Positions 26,341 to 36,307 of a stretch of 64,000 nt of DNA are shown one piece after another. Every line of letters starts with the position of its first letter. The first letter of the stretch is position 1. Below the pieces are notes generated by a model. The model saw nothing but the letters and a program-made list of their open reading frames with translations, was not told the DNA's origin and made no database searches. A program made the position numbers and the translations under genes. The DNA lies in contig CAJXBA010000002.1 in assembly GCA_913050185.1 (NCBI GenBank), positions 1 to 64,000 on the forward strand, written 5' to 3'. The stretch is from an uncultured Pelagibacteraceae bacterium. GTDB lineage: Bacteria > Pseudomonadota > Alphaproteobacteria > Pelagibacterales > Pelagibacteraceae.

Positions 26341-28830
26341 TTATCTGAATCTCAACTCTGACAGTTTATCAAACAGTTTATTTTTATTTAGTTTTTTGAT
26401 TGCATTTTTTTGTATATTTTTTTTATGTTTAGGTCGATATACAAAATATTCTTCTTCGCTTTTTTCAACTTTTTTATGTTTATATTTCATCAATTTCAAT
26501 AGCTTGAAAAAATTTTCCTTATTACAACCAACTAAATTTATCATATCAGAATCAATTTTAAATGTACCAGCTTTGGTATTTTCAATGATTTTTAAAAAAA
26601 GTCTTTCTAAAATATCAACTCTCACATAAAATTTGTCGAAATTTTCAAATCCACATATTAACATGAATTTTCTGTTTTTTTTTTCATTTGTTAGAAAGTT
26701 TAAGCCAAATTTAGGAATTATATTTTTTTCGTCATGTGGAAAATATAATTTCCACAATTTTATTCTAAGATTCACAGCGCTTGGTTTAAGCATTTTAGGA
26801 AGAAAAATATTATATCTTCCAAGTTTGATGCCTATTTTTCTCAAAATTACCCTATCCTCTTTAGGAATATTTTTTATTATTGGATCAATTATTTCTCTTT
26901 TGATTACTCCATTATTTTCATACAACTGATAGCATAATGCTCTTACATAATTATTTTTAAAATTTAATTTGCTGAGATTAACAAGATCAGATAACTCATT
27001 TGTAATTAACTTGTCTAATTTCTTTTCTAGATTTTTTTTCAATTTTTCTTTTGATTCTAGATCAATAGCTTCATCAACCAGCAACTCTAATTTTGGATTT
27101 AAATAATTTTTGCCTGGTGTGATATGAGCAATAGGATTGTCCATCCAATATATTTTATAATCATCTCCAAGTTCTAAATTTTCTTCGCTTGCTATCTTAT
27201 TAGTTCTTCTCATTAATTCTGGTGCTATTGCCTGTCTAGCAGCCTTTCTAAGCGATTTAATATCAGTTTTTAATGAACCGGTTTTAAGATCTAAGTCTAG
27301 TTCTAGTCCCCTTAATCGACCTATGTATTGGCCATCAATAATCACTTTGTTTTCATTATTGATTTCTGTTCCCAATATAATGTCCTGTTTTAAACTTCTT
27401 GATAGAACACTTATTCTTTTATCTACAAAATTTTTCGTAAGTTCTTCGTGAAGTTTATCAGACAACTTATCTTCTATACTTTTTGTTCTTTCGATCCAAA
27501 AATCAGAATTATCAATCCAACCTTTTTTATTTGCAATATAAGCCCAAGTCCGAACATTTGAAATTCTATTTGTTAGAGTATCAATATTGCCGTCGTATCT
27601 ATCCACGTATTTAAGTTGTGTTTTTATATAGTCATTAGAAACTTTTCCAACTTTTGATGTTAAAAAACTAAAAACTTTTTTTACTATATCTATATGGTTT
27701 CCATAGGCTTTTTTTGAAAAATTTGGTATTTGACAACATTCCCAGAGGATTTGAACAACTTCTTTTGTATTAATAATTTTTATATCGTTATTGTTTTTTA
27801 TTATAAATTTTAATACTTTTTCATCTTCGCAATCATTAATTCTCCTCAAAAATTCGTTATTTGGTTTTTTTTCGAGTGAAAAAAGCAAATTATCTAAATT
27901 TTCAAAATTAAGTTCAAAATTTCTCCAATAAATTATATTTATTTTTCCAAGTTCATGTTTTTCTAATTTTTCAACTATATCAGACGAAAAATTTTGACAT
28001 TGTCCCGTTATTCCAAAACTTCCGTCATTAATGTGCCTACCTGCTCTGCCGGCTATCTGTGAAATTTCACTTATATTTAATTGTCTAGTTTTTTTCCCAT
28101 CAAATTTTTTTAAATTAGTGAAACTTACATTGTCAATATCCATGTTGATTCCCATTCCAATAGCATCAGTAGCAACAAGAAAGTTTGTATCTCCAGATTG
28201 ATAAAGTTTTACCTGTGAATTTCTAGTCTTGGGACTTAAAGATCCCATTATAATTGCAGCTCCACCCTTTTGTCTTCTTACTAATTCTGCTATTGCATAA
28301 ACTTCATCGACAGAGAAAGCTATCAGAGCGGTTTTTGGATTTAGTCGCGATATTTTTTTATAACCACTGTATGTTAACTTTGAATAACGTTCTCTATCAA
28401 CAAATTCAACATTATCAATTAAAGGAGTGATTACGTGCTTTATAGTACTCGAACCAAGAAACATTGTAAGTTTATCGCCCCTTGCATTTAATAATCTTTC
28501 TGTAAATATATGACCTCTTTCATGATCAGTGCACATCTGTATTTCATCAACGGCAACAAAATCTACCATTATATTTTGAGGCATAGATTCTACAGTGCAT
28601 ATATAATACTTTGGTGATTTCGGGATTATTTTTTCCTCTCCTGTAATAAGAGCTACTTTTTCTTGTCCAATTTTATCTACACATTTATCAAAAATTTCTC
28701 TAGCCAATAATCTAAGAGGAAAACCTAAAATTCCACTTTCGTAACTTAGCATAGTTTCAACAGCCAAATGTGTTTTGCCGGTGTTAGTTGGGCCCAGGAT
28801 AGCAGTAATCTTTTTTATGTTAGTTTCCAT
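26341..28830 (-). CDS. superfamily 2 ATP-dependent RNA helicase (SUV3-like)
   Basis: 829 residues. Walker A at ILGPTNTGKTHLAVETMLS, Walker B VAVDEIQMCTDHERGH, motif III GSSTIK and motif VI QIAGRAGRHINDGSFG; GILGFPLRLLAREIFDK is typical of the SUV3 group. The C-terminal 450 residues form the Suv3-type and alphaproteobacterium-specific region, ending in a very basic tail. Mitochondrial SUV3 works in RNA decay; a similar role is likely here. It starts the minus-strand helicase-terB-fdxA-carD operon and is divergent from the acetoacetyl-CoA synthetase. Confidence 0.9.
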   Translation of the reverse strand: METNIKKITAILGPTNTGKTHLAVETMLSYESGILGFPLRLLAREIFDKCVDKIGQEKVALITGEEKIIPKSPKYYICTVESMPQNIMVDFVAVDEIQMCTDHERGHIFTERLLNARGDKLTMFLGSSTIKHVITPLIDNVEFVDRERYSKLTYSGYKKISRLNPKTALIAFSVDEVYAIAELVRRQKGGAAIIMGSLSPKTRNSQVKLYQSGDTNFLVATDAIGMGINMDIDNVSFTNLKKFDGKKTRQLNISEISQIAGRAGRHINDGSFGITGQCQNFSSDIVEKLEKHELGKINIIYWRNFELNFENLDNLLFSLEKKPNNEFLRRINDCEDEKVLKFIIKNNNDIKIINTKEVVQILWECCQIPNFSKKAYGNHIDIVKKVFSFLTSKVGKVSNDYIKTQLKYVDRYDGNIDTLTNRISNVRTWAYIANKKGWIDNSDFWIERTKSIEDKLSDKLHEELTKNFVDKRISVLSRSLKQDIILGTEINNENKVIIDGQYIGRLRGLELDLDLKTGSLKTDIKSLRKAARQAIAPELMRRTNKIASEENLELGDDYKIYWMDNPIAHITPGKNYLNPKLELLVDEAIDLESKEKLKKNLEKKLDKLITNELSDLVNLSKLNFKNNYVRALCYQLYENNGVIKREIIDPIIKNIPKEDRVILRKIGIKLGRYNIFLPKMLKPSAVNLRIKLWKLYFPHDEKNIIPKFGLNFLTNEKKNRKFMLICGFENFDKFYVRVDILERLFLKIIENTKAGTFKIDSDMINLVGCNKENFFKLLKLMKYKHKKVEKSEEEYFVYRPKHKKNIQKNAIKKLNKNKLFDKLSELRFR

Positions 28831-29003
28831 CGATTGTGTTTGATTTGTATGGGTACACTATATCTTGATTAATTATTAGAACAAAAGATGATTAAAACAT
28901 GACCGAATCAACATTATAAAAGTTCTCATTTTTTAAAATTAATATGTAATCTTAACATAATATTAAAAAATTCAATATTAAATTTTTTGGAATTAATAGT
29001 CTT

Positions 29004-30962
29004 ATGAACAAGCAAATTTGGAAGATTAAAAAAGAAGAAATGAAAGAAACTAATTTGTTTTTGTATTCTAATTTTATCAAGAAAAATTTTAATATTGATA
29101 TAGGCGACAACTATAACAAGCTCTGGAAGTGGTCAATTAATAATCCAAAAATTTTTTGGAAATCTATTTGGAATTTTACAAAGGTTAAGGGCAATTTAGG
29201 AAATATTTTGCTTCAAGAATCGGATGCTTTTTACAAGACTAGATTTTTTCCTGATACTGAACTTAATTATGCAGAAAATTTACTGGCAAAAAATAATTTG
29301 GAAACAGCCATAATATTTAGAAGTGAAAATGGATTCAAAACAATCATTTCTTGGAGGAATTTAAATTTAAATGTTCAAAAAATTTCAAATTGGATGAAAT
29401 CTAACGGAATAAAAAAAGGAGATCGCATAGCTGCATATTTACCAAATATACCAGAAACTGTAATCGCTTATCTTAGCACTTCAACCATAGGGTCCATATG
29501 GTCCTCATGCTCGCCAGATTTCGGTGCAGATGGAGCTATAAGTAGATTCTCTCAGATTGGACCAAAAATATTATTTATTGGGGATAAATATTTTTATGAC
29601 GGTAAAATAATCAATATTTTGGATAGATTACCAGAAATTCTTAGCAAAGTATCCTCGATTAACAAAGTTGTAATAGTTCCTTATCCTGGCACAGAGTGTG
29701 AAAAAAAAAATAATATTAAAAAAGCTACATATAATTGGAATGAATTAATAAATTTAACAAATAAAAATAAAATTCAATATAAAATGCTAAGTTTCAATGA
29801 TCCTTTGGCTATTCTTTACTCAAGCGGCACAACTGGAAAGCCTAAATGTATTTGTCATGGAACTGGAGGAGTATTGTTACAACATAATAAAGAATTGCAA
29901 TTACATTGTGATGTTAAAGAAAATGACCGTATATTTTATTTTACTACCTGCGGGTGGATGATGTGGAATTGGTTGGTAGGTTCGCTTGCATCAGGAGCAT
30001 CAATTGTATTGTTTGATGGTTTTCCATTATATAAAAAAAAAGATTTATTATTTGAGATTGTAAGTGAAGAGCAAATTACGCTTTTAGGTGTTAGTGCAAA
30101 ATATATTGATACTCTCAAAAATAATAAAGTTATTCCAAAAGATAATTACGATTTTCCAAAATTAAGAACCATTTGTTCAACGGGTTCTCCTCTGTCTGAT
30201 GATGGATTTAGATATATTTATAAAAACATTAAAGATGATGTTCATTTAGCCTCTATTTCGGGAGGAACTGATATTGTATCATGTTTTGTTTTGGGAAACT
30301 TATTTCAACCAGTCAATGCTGGAGAAATTCAAAACAGAGGATTGGGTATGGACGTAGATGTGTTTGATGAAAAAGGCTTTTCTATAAAAAATAAAAAAGG
30401 AGAATTAGTTTGCAAGAGGCCTTTTCCTTCTATGCCAGTTAAGTTTTGGAATGATGATGGTGATAGTAAATACAAATCTTCATATTTTGAAAAGTATAAT
30501 AATGTTTGGCACCATGGTGATTTTGCAAAAGTGACAGATAATGGAGGATTTATAATATACGGTAGATCTGATACTACACTTAACCCAGGGGGTGTTAGGC
30601 TAGGAACCGCAGAAATATACGATGTAGTTGAAAAATTTAGAGAGATAAAGGAATCAATTGTTGTCGGACAATCATGGAAAAATGATATAAGAATAATTTT
30701 GTTCATTGTTCTAAATACAGGTTATAAATTAAATATTGAAATAAAAGAAAAAATTAAAAATGCAATTAGATCTAAAACTTCACCAAAACATGTACCTTCG
30801 AAGATTGTATCAGTTTTAGACATTCCTAAAACAAAAAATGGAAAACTTATGGAATTAGCTGTTAAAAAAACTGTCGAAGGAGAAGCAATAAAAAATTTGG
30901 AAAGTTTAGCTAATCCAAATAGTTTAGAACAATTTAAAAATATTAAAGAATTAAGTGAATAA
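29004..30962 (+). CDS. acetoacetyl-CoA synthetase
   Basis: 652 residues, AMP-forming ANL enzyme of the acetoacetate-CoA ligase group. The N-terminus includes NLFLYSNFIKKNFN and YNKLWKWSINNPKIFWKSIW, characteristic of this group. AILYSSGTTGKPKCICHGTGG is the AMP motif, FYFTTCGWMMWNWLVGSLASGA follows, and the C-terminus has GGVRLGTAEIYDVVE and the acylation Lys region KTKNGKLMELAVKK. Activates acetoacetate, linking ketone-body or polyhydroxybutyrate-related carbon to central metabolism. It overlaps the next gene by 8 bases. Confidence 0.9.
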   Translation: MNKQIWKIKKEEMKETNLFLYSNFIKKNFNIDIGDNYNKLWKWSINNPKIFWKSIWNFTKVKGNLGNILLQESDAFYKTRFFPDTELNYAENLLAKNNLETAIIFRSENGFKTIISWRNLNLNVQKISNWMKSNGIKKGDRIAAYLPNIPETVIAYLSTSTIGSIWSSCSPDFGADGAISRFSQIGPKILFIGDKYFYDGKIINILDRLPEILSKVSSINKVVIVPYPGTECEKKNNIKKATYNWNELINLTNKNKIQYKMLSFNDPLAILYSSGTTGKPKCICHGTGGVLLQHNKELQLHCDVKENDRIFYFTTCGWMMWNWLVGSLASGASIVLFDGFPLYKKKDLLFEIVSEEQITLLGVSAKYIDTLKNNKVIPKDNYDFPKLRTICSTGSPLSDDGFRYIYKNIKDDVHLASISGGTDIVSCFVLGNLFQPVNAGEIQNRGLGMDVDVFDEKGFSIKNKKGELVCKRPFPSMPVKFWNDDGDSKYKSSYFEKYNNVWHHGDFAKVTDNGGFIIYGRSDTTLNPGGVRLGTAEIYDVVEKFREIKESIVVGQSWKNDIRIILFIVLNTGYKLNIEIKEKIKNAIRSKTSPKHVPSKIVSVLDIPKTKNGKLMELAVKKTVEGEAIKNLESLANPNSLEQFKNIKELSE

Positions 30963-32190
30963 AATTATTAAAGAACAAATCAGTCTACTAAAACATTCAG
31001 CTACCTTGGCAATTAACGAGGAATCCGATAGGTTAAAAAAAAAAGGAAAAAAAGTTTATAAATTTGGTTTTGGCCAATCTCCATTTTCCGTACCAGAATC
31101 TGTTATTTCTGCACTAAAAAAATATGCAAATAAAAACACTTATTTGCCCATGCAGGGACTTGAAGAATTAAGATTAGCAATATCAAACCATTTAAATCAG
31201 AATAACGATAATATTTTCACGTCTGAAGACATTGTTATTGGTCCAGGAACAAAAGAATTAATGTTCTTAACCCAAATTGCTTTTGGAGGAGAAATACTAC
31301 TTTCTGCTCCTAGTTGGGTTTCCTATCAACCTCAAGCAATTATTGCAAAAAATAAAGTTCATTGGATGCAAACTTCAGCCGATACAAATTGGTTTCCAAC
31401 GCCAGAGCAATTAGAAAGTAAAATTAAAAGTGCTAATAATCAAAATTTACTATTCTTTATGAACTCTCCAAATAATCCATCTGGTACAGTTTGTAGCAAC
31501 TTGCAAGAAATTGCAGAAGTTGCAAAAAAATATAAATTAATTATACTTTCTGATGAAATATATTCCCAATTGACTTTTGAAAATCGATATAGATCCATTT
31601 CTAATTTTTATCCGGAGGGAACAATTGTAAGTTCAGGACTAAGTAAATGGTGTGGAGCAGGTGGTTGGAGACTGGGATTTTTTGCAATACCGAAGCAATT
31701 GAATAAATTGAAGAATAGTTTAAAGATATTATGCAGCGAGTCCTTCACTTCTGTAAGCACACCAATTCAATATGCTGCAGTTGAAGCATACAGAGGTGAT
31801 CATTCAAAATATTTAAACGCTATAAAAAAAATATTATCTTTTACAGGAAATTATGTTTATGAAAACCTAAAATCGAACGCTATTAATGTTACAAAACCAG
31901 AGGGAGGATTTTATTTATTTCCAGAATTTACTAATGCAAGGTTTTCTTCATCTTCAGAAATGTGTAAGAACATTTTGAACAAAACCGGCGTAGCTTTATT
32001 ACCAGGTAGTGATTTTGGAGTTGATAGCGAAAAAATGCTTGCTAGACTAAGCTACACTGATTTTAATGGAGACAATTTTTTGGCTAATATTAAGGGTAGT
32101 AAAAATCTAAATAATATAGATATTAATAAATTTGCACCAAATATAGCTGAGGGCATATCTAAGCTCAAAGATTGGTCAAAATCACTTTAA
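30955..32190 (+). CDS. class I/II PLP-dependent aminotransferase
   Basis: 411 residues. Fold-I aminotransferase: FGFGQSPFSVPESVISAL, IVIGPGTKELMFLTQ, FMNSPNNPSGTV, IILSDEIYSQLTFEN, the PLP-Lys segment SSGLSKWCGAGGWRLGFF and ARLSYTDF with a substrate Arg near the end. The start is GTG inside the end of the acetoacetyl-CoA synthetase gene. It is aspartate-aminotransferase-like, but the substrate is not clear. Its placement between an acid-activating ligase and a TAXI transporter suggests use of an imported amino or keto acid. Confidence 0.85.
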   Translation: MNKIIKEQISLLKHSATLAINEESDRLKKKGKKVYKFGFGQSPFSVPESVISALKKYANKNTYLPMQGLEELRLAISNHLNQNNDNIFTSEDIVIGPGTKELMFLTQIAFGGEILLSAPSWVSYQPQAIIAKNKVHWMQTSADTNWFPTPEQLESKIKSANNQNLLFFMNSPNNPSGTVCSNLQEIAEVAKKYKLIILSDEIYSQLTFENRYRSISNFYPEGTIVSSGLSKWCGAGGWRLGFFAIPKQLNKLKNSLKILCSESFTSVSTPIQYAAVEAYRGDHSKYLNAIKKILSFTGNYVYENLKSNAINVTKPEGGFYLFPEFTNARFSSSSEMCKNILNKTGVALLPGSDFGVDSEKMLARLSYTDFNGDNFLANIKGSKNLNNIDINKFAPNIAEGISKLKDWSKSL

Positions 32191-32259
32191 AATCAATCTT
32201 AAAATTGGTATCCTCAAACCATTAATTATTAATAATTAAGAAAATCAGGAGGGAAAATA

Positions 32260-33258
32260 ATGAGAAAATTTATTTCCGCTATTGCAGGGTCTTTAATGAT
32301 GTTTGCTTTATCTGCGCCATTGGCGACGGTAGCAAAATCAGCAGAATACTTTTCAATAGGCACAGGCGGTCCTACAGGAGTTTATTTTCAAGTAGGTAAC
32401 GCTATTTGCAAGATGGTAGCAAAAATTCAATCAGCAGAACACGGTAGAAAAAAAGGTACAGGTAAGGCTTATCGTTGTTCAGCACCATCAACTGGAGGAT
32501 CGACTTATAACATTGGTCAAATAATGCAAGGTGAACTTCAGTTCGGTGTTGCGCAATCTGATTGGCAGTATCATGCTTATAACGGAACTAAGCCAAAAAA
32601 AGTTAAACCATTTAAGGGCTTAAGAGCCGTATTTTCAGCACACCCAGAACCATTCCAAATTATTGCTGGAAAAGATTCTGGAATAAAAAATTGGGCTTCT
32701 TTGGCAGGCAAAAAAGTTAATATTGGTAATCCTGGCTCTGGTCAAAGGGGAACATTTGAGGTTCTTTTGGAGGCACATAACAAAGACACAGGTTACTTTG
32801 GTGCAACATCCGAACTTACTTCATCAGAACAATCTGGAGCCCTTTGCGATGGGAAAATCGATGCATTTGGTTACACTGTTGGTGTTCCAAATGCGGGAGT
32901 TGCGCAATCTACAGATGGATGTGGAGCATACATAATTGATCTAAAGACATCTCCGGTGAAAAGGTTAGTTGCAAACAATCCTTTTTACGCTTTTGCAACA
33001 ATTCCAAAAGGTACTTATAAAACTTCAGCGAAAGATGTAACGACTTTTGGTGTAATGGCATCAGTAGTAACAAGTGACGCTGTACGAGATGAAGTAGTTT
33101 ACGCTGTGGTCAAAGCTGTTTTTGAAAATCTTGATGATTTTAAAAAACAACACCCAGCATTTGCTAATCTTGATCCTAAGAAAATGATCGTAGACGGTCT
33201 ATCTGCACCACTACATCCTGGGGCAATCAAATATTATAAAGAAGCAGGCTTAATGTAA
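32260..33258 (+). CDS. TAXI-family TRAP transporter solute-binding protein
   Basis: 332 residues with a classical signal peptide (cleavage near VAKSA-EYF). The TAXI domain begins FSIGTGGPTGVYFQVGNAIC; INIGNPGSGQRGTFEVL-like VNIGNPGSGQRGTFEVLLE and DAFGYTVGVPNAGVAQ are also typical. Captures a substrate in the periplasm, known examples being glutamate and other carboxylates, and passes it to the fused membrane unit encoded next. It has the strong Shine-Dalgarno AGGAGGG and is followed by a perfect hairpin that probably raises its level above the permease. Confidence 0.93.
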   Translation: MRKFISAIAGSLMMFALSAPLATVAKSAEYFSIGTGGPTGVYFQVGNAICKMVAKIQSAEHGRKKGTGKAYRCSAPSTGGSTYNIGQIMQGELQFGVAQSDWQYHAYNGTKPKKVKPFKGLRAVFSAHPEPFQIIAGKDSGIKNWASLAGKKVNIGNPGSGQRGTFEVLLEAHNKDTGYFGATSELTSSEQSGALCDGKIDAFGYTVGVPNAGVAQSTDGCGAYIIDLKTSPVKRLVANNPFYAFATIPKGTYKTSAKDVTTFGVMASVVTSDAVRDEVVYAVVKAVFENLDDFKKQHPAFANLDPKKMIVDGLSAPLHPGAIKYYKEAGLM

Positions 33259-33270
33259 GTTATAAAAATT

Positions 33271-33304
33271 AAAGGCCCAGTTGATTAACTGGGCCTTTTT
33301 TTTT
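33271..33304 (+). terminator. intrinsic terminator/attenuator between TAXI protein and permease
   Basis: AAAGGCCCAGTT, loop GATT, AACTGGGCCTTT, a perfect 12-pair stem followed by further T residues. It lies 12 bases after the binding-protein stop and just before the permease gene (ATG at 33316). Partial read-through would allow co-transcription while keeping the binding protein more abundant, as is usual for such transporters. Confidence 0.9.
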
Positions 33305-33315
33305 ATTCTTCTTTA

Positions 33316-35679
33316 ATGAATATTGATCGAAAAACTAATAATCAATCAAGTCATCTGGAAAAATTTGATGAAGACGGAGGTTCTAGAAAAAATCTTCGTG
33401 GGTGGAATTTAAAATTAGCAGCTACGGTTGCTATAACCTGGTCATTATTTCAATTATGGTATGCATCTCCTTTACCTTTCATCTTAGATTTTGGTAAAAT
33501 TATAGATGTTCCGGCTAGAGCAATTCATTTAGCTTTTGGAATGATTTTATGTTTTTTAATTTATCCAACCTTTAAATCGAAAAAAAAATCGAAAATACCT
33601 ATTTCGGATTTTATCTTAGCTTTCATATCACTTTTAGTGACCTTATATATTTTTTTTGGTTACGTAGATTTGGTTCATCGTCAAGGAATTTTAGCTAAAA
33701 TTGAACTCGGATCACTTACCATACCTTATGAAGTAATTATTGGGGCAACTGGTATTATTCTTTTATTAGAGGCGACACGAAGAGCTATAGGAATTCCCTT
33801 GGTAACAATAGCTCTTATTTTCTTACTTTTTTCAGTTTTTGGTCAATCAATGCCATATTTAATTTCACATCAAGGTTTATCTATTACAAGGTTAGTCGGA
33901 TACCATTGGTTTGGCGGAGAAGCAATTTTTGGCATTCCAATAAGTGTTTCGGTTAGTTTTATTTTTTTATTTGTTTTATTTGGAGCTATTTTGGATGCGG
34001 CTGGTGGAGGAAAATATTTCTTAAATCTAGCTTTTGCTCTGGTTGGAAAAATGAGAGGTGGACCTGCAAAAGCGGCCATTCTTGCTTCAGGACTTACAGG
34101 ATTAATTTCCGGATCATCAGTAGCCAATACTGTTACAACAGGAACTTTTACAATTCCCATTATGAAAAAAACTGGTCTTCCAGCGGTCAAAGCTGGGGCC
34201 ATAGAAGTTGCAGCTTCTGTGAATGGCCAAATAATGCCACCCATTATGGGAGCGGCAGCTTTTGTCATGGCAGAATTGTTAGGAATTTCTTACTTTACTG
34301 TAATCACTCACGCAATATTGCCAGCCGTTATATGTTATATAGCTCTTTTTTATATTTCGCATCTTGAATCTGTTAAATTAAACATCAAAGGATTACCGGA
34401 CGATCAAATTCCAGCACTTGGAAAAACTTTTTTTAGTGGAATACATTTTTTAATTCCAATTTTTATTTTAATCGACCTTCTTTTGATTGAGAGATGGACA
34501 GCAGCTTCATCAGTATTTTATTCCATTCTTTCACTAATGATTATTATTATTGTTAGAGAAGTATTAGCGGCAAAAAAAAATCACCTCAACTTATTTGATG
34601 GATTAAAATTAGGAATTAATGAAATAATTGCTGGTCTAGAAAAGGGTGCGATCAACATGGTTAGTGTTGCCATTGCCATTGCAACAGCAGGAATTATTGT
34701 GGGAGCAGTAGCTTCTACTGGATTGAGCAATAATTTAATTGTAGTTGTTGAAGCAATTGCTGGTGATAATATAATTATATTATTAGCGTTAACCGCTATT
34801 CTTTGTATTGTTTTGGGCATGGGTTTGCCCACAACGGCAAATTATCTTGTTGTTGCAGCCTTAATGTCCCATGTTGTAGTAGAGGTGGCAGGAGCTTCTG
34901 GATATGTTTTTCCTTTAATAGCGGTGCATTTATACGTTTTTTATTTTGGCTTAATGGCTGACGTTACCCCACCTGTGGGTTTAGCATCTTATGCGGCTTC
35001 TGCAATATCGAAAGCGGATCCTATAAAAACTGGTATCCAAGCATTCTGGTATGAATCGAGAACGGCAATATTGCCTGTGGTTTTCATATTTAACAATGAA
35101 CTTTTACTTATAGGAATTGAAAATTTTTGGCATGGCTTAATGATACTGGGAACTTCATTAATTGCTATACTAGTTTTTTCATCTGCAACACAAGGTTGGT
35201 TTATAAATAAATTAAAATGGTATGAAATAATAATTTTTATTCTGATTTCCTTATCACTATTTAGACCTGGCTATATACTTGATAAATTTTATCCAAAATA
35301 CGAATATTCTCAATTGCAGTCAAAAAATTTAGAGCTAATAAATTTAAAACCAGATCGCGACGTTCATATCAAAATTACTAGAAGAACAGGGTATGGCGAT
35401 AGATACAAACTTTTTATAATTAAAAAAAACAGCTTTACAAAAAATTATTCACTAGAGGATTATGGTATTAGTCTTGTTGATCAAGAAGGCAGAATGACAA
35501 TAGACACACTTAAATGGAAAGGTATTGCAAAAAAATCGGGCATTGAAAGCGGTGACGTGATAAGTGAATTTAAAATTGAAATTTTAGAAAGACCTAATAA
35601 GGCAATAGTTTATCCTTTTGCTTTACTGATATTGTTTATTTTTGGATATTTAAATTACAAAAGAAAACCTACTTTATAG
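33316..35679 (+). CDS. fused TRAP transporter permease (4TM-12TM, TAXI type) with DUF3394 domain
   Basis: 787 residues. The first part (about 35-130) is the small DctQ-like unit; a further large part is DctM-like, with GLISGSSVANTVTTGTFTIP, ASVNGQIMPPIMGAAAFVMAE and LGMGLPTTANYLVVAAL, then ADVTPPVGLASYAASAIS. Sodium-driven uptake. The last 130 residues are a periplasmic-looking beta domain similar to DUF3394 (RRTGYGDRYKLFIIKK, GIAKKSGIESGDVISEF, PDZ-like) followed by one more helix (PFALLILFIFGYLNY). Forms a transporter with the upstream TAXI protein. Confidence 0.92.
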   Translation: MNIDRKTNNQSSHLEKFDEDGGSRKNLRGWNLKLAATVAITWSLFQLWYASPLPFILDFGKIIDVPARAIHLAFGMILCFLIYPTFKSKKKSKIPISDFILAFISLLVTLYIFFGYVDLVHRQGILAKIELGSLTIPYEVIIGATGIILLLEATRRAIGIPLVTIALIFLLFSVFGQSMPYLISHQGLSITRLVGYHWFGGEAIFGIPISVSVSFIFLFVLFGAILDAAGGGKYFLNLAFALVGKMRGGPAKAAILASGLTGLISGSSVANTVTTGTFTIPIMKKTGLPAVKAGAIEVAASVNGQIMPPIMGAAAFVMAELLGISYFTVITHAILPAVICYIALFYISHLESVKLNIKGLPDDQIPALGKTFFSGIHFLIPIFILIDLLLIERWTAASSVFYSILSLMIIIIVREVLAAKKNHLNLFDGLKLGINEIIAGLEKGAINMVSVAIAIATAGIIVGAVASTGLSNNLIVVVEAIAGDNIIILLALTAILCIVLGMGLPTTANYLVVAALMSHVVVEVAGASGYVFPLIAVHLYVFYFGLMADVTPPVGLASYAASAISKADPIKTGIQAFWYESRTAILPVVFIFNNELLLIGIENFWHGLMILGTSLIAILVFSSATQGWFINKLKWYEIIIFILISLSLFRPGYILDKFYPKYEYSQLQSKNLELINLKPDRDVHIKITRRTGYGDRYKLFIIKKNSFTKNYSLEDYGISLVDQEGRMTIDTLKWKGIAKKSGIESGDVISEFKIEILERPNKAIVYPFALLILFIFGYLNYKRKPTL

Positions 35680-35680
35680 C

Positions 35681-36103
35681 TTATTTTTCTACTGCACTAG
35701 GCAATTTCTTATTCAAAATTTTCCATACACCTGAAGCTGTAGCAACAATTTTTTTTTCAACAAATAGTTCACAAGTTAAAAAAACCATCGAATTAGTTTT
35801 TTTTTGAATTTTTGTTTTTCCAAATAGATCTTCTCCCAATTGAATAGCGGAAATAAATTTTAATTCTAACGAAATAGTAACACACGGATTACCATCAGCT
35901 GATCTATGCGCCGCCGTACCGACTCCAGAATCAACTAAAGCTGCAATAAAACCACCATGTGTAATTCCGGCGGTATTAAGATGATTTTCTTTGATAGTTG
36001 TTTTGAAATGATATTCGTTTTCCGAAATAGTTTTAAATAATATTCCACCATTATGTTTCATAAAACCTGATTTAAGGCTTATCTGTTCAAATTCATTACT
36101 CAT
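35681..36103 (-). CDS. PaaI-family hotdog thioesterase
   Basis: 140 residues from the ATG at 36103 (MSNEFEQISLKSG). Upstream codons in the same frame give a hydrophobic, Asn-rich stretch that does not look like a real N-terminus. The hotdog core has NTAGITHGGFIAALVDSGVGTAAH with the catalytic-region HGG and Asp, then CVTISLELKFISAIQLGEDLF. Family members hydrolyse phenylacetyl-CoA or other acyl-CoA thioesters. It converges on the permease gene with a 1-base gap. Substrate cannot be told. Confidence 0.87.
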   Translation of the reverse strand: MSNEFEQISLKSGFMKHNGGILFKTISENEYHFKTTIKENHLNTAGITHGGFIAALVDSGVGTAAHRSADGNPCVTISLELKFISAIQLGEDLFGKTKIQKKTNSMVFLTCELFVEKKIVATASGVWKILNKKLPSAVEK

Positions 36104-36230
36104 AAATATTATAATATTAGTGTTAAAATTATTATAAATAATACTATTAAGACCAAGAAACAAACAACTGCCTTTTGTAAAGACATATGTGTCAACCATT
36201 TAAAATTCATAGTTAGTCTTCAACATTTTT

Positions 36231-36307
36231 TGGCGCGCCTGCTAGGATTCGAACCCAGAACCTCCTGGTCCGTAGCCAAGCGCTCTATCCAATTGAGCTA
36301 CAGGCGC
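36231..36307 (-). tRNA. tRNA-Arg (anticodon ACG)
   Basis: On the minus strand, acceptor GCGCCTG pairs with CAGGCGC (plus-strand 36301-36307 and 36235-36241), then discriminator G and encoded CCA. The anticodon stem CTTGG/CCAGG holds loop CTACGGA with anticodon ACG, the A34 that is normally deaminated to inosine. D arm GCTCAATTGGATAGAGC and T arm are standard. Confidence 0.95.

Noticed and set aside
33870-34268. 132-codon frame antisense to the TRAP permease
   Set aside because: A shadow of the conserved DctM-like region; no ribosome site, Ala/Pro-rich composition mirrors the membrane segments.
36104-36199. N-terminal extension of the PaaI-like thioesterase
   Set aside because: The extra 32 residues are hydrophobic and Asn-rich, do not resemble a signal, and hotdog proteins of this group begin near the Met at 36103.
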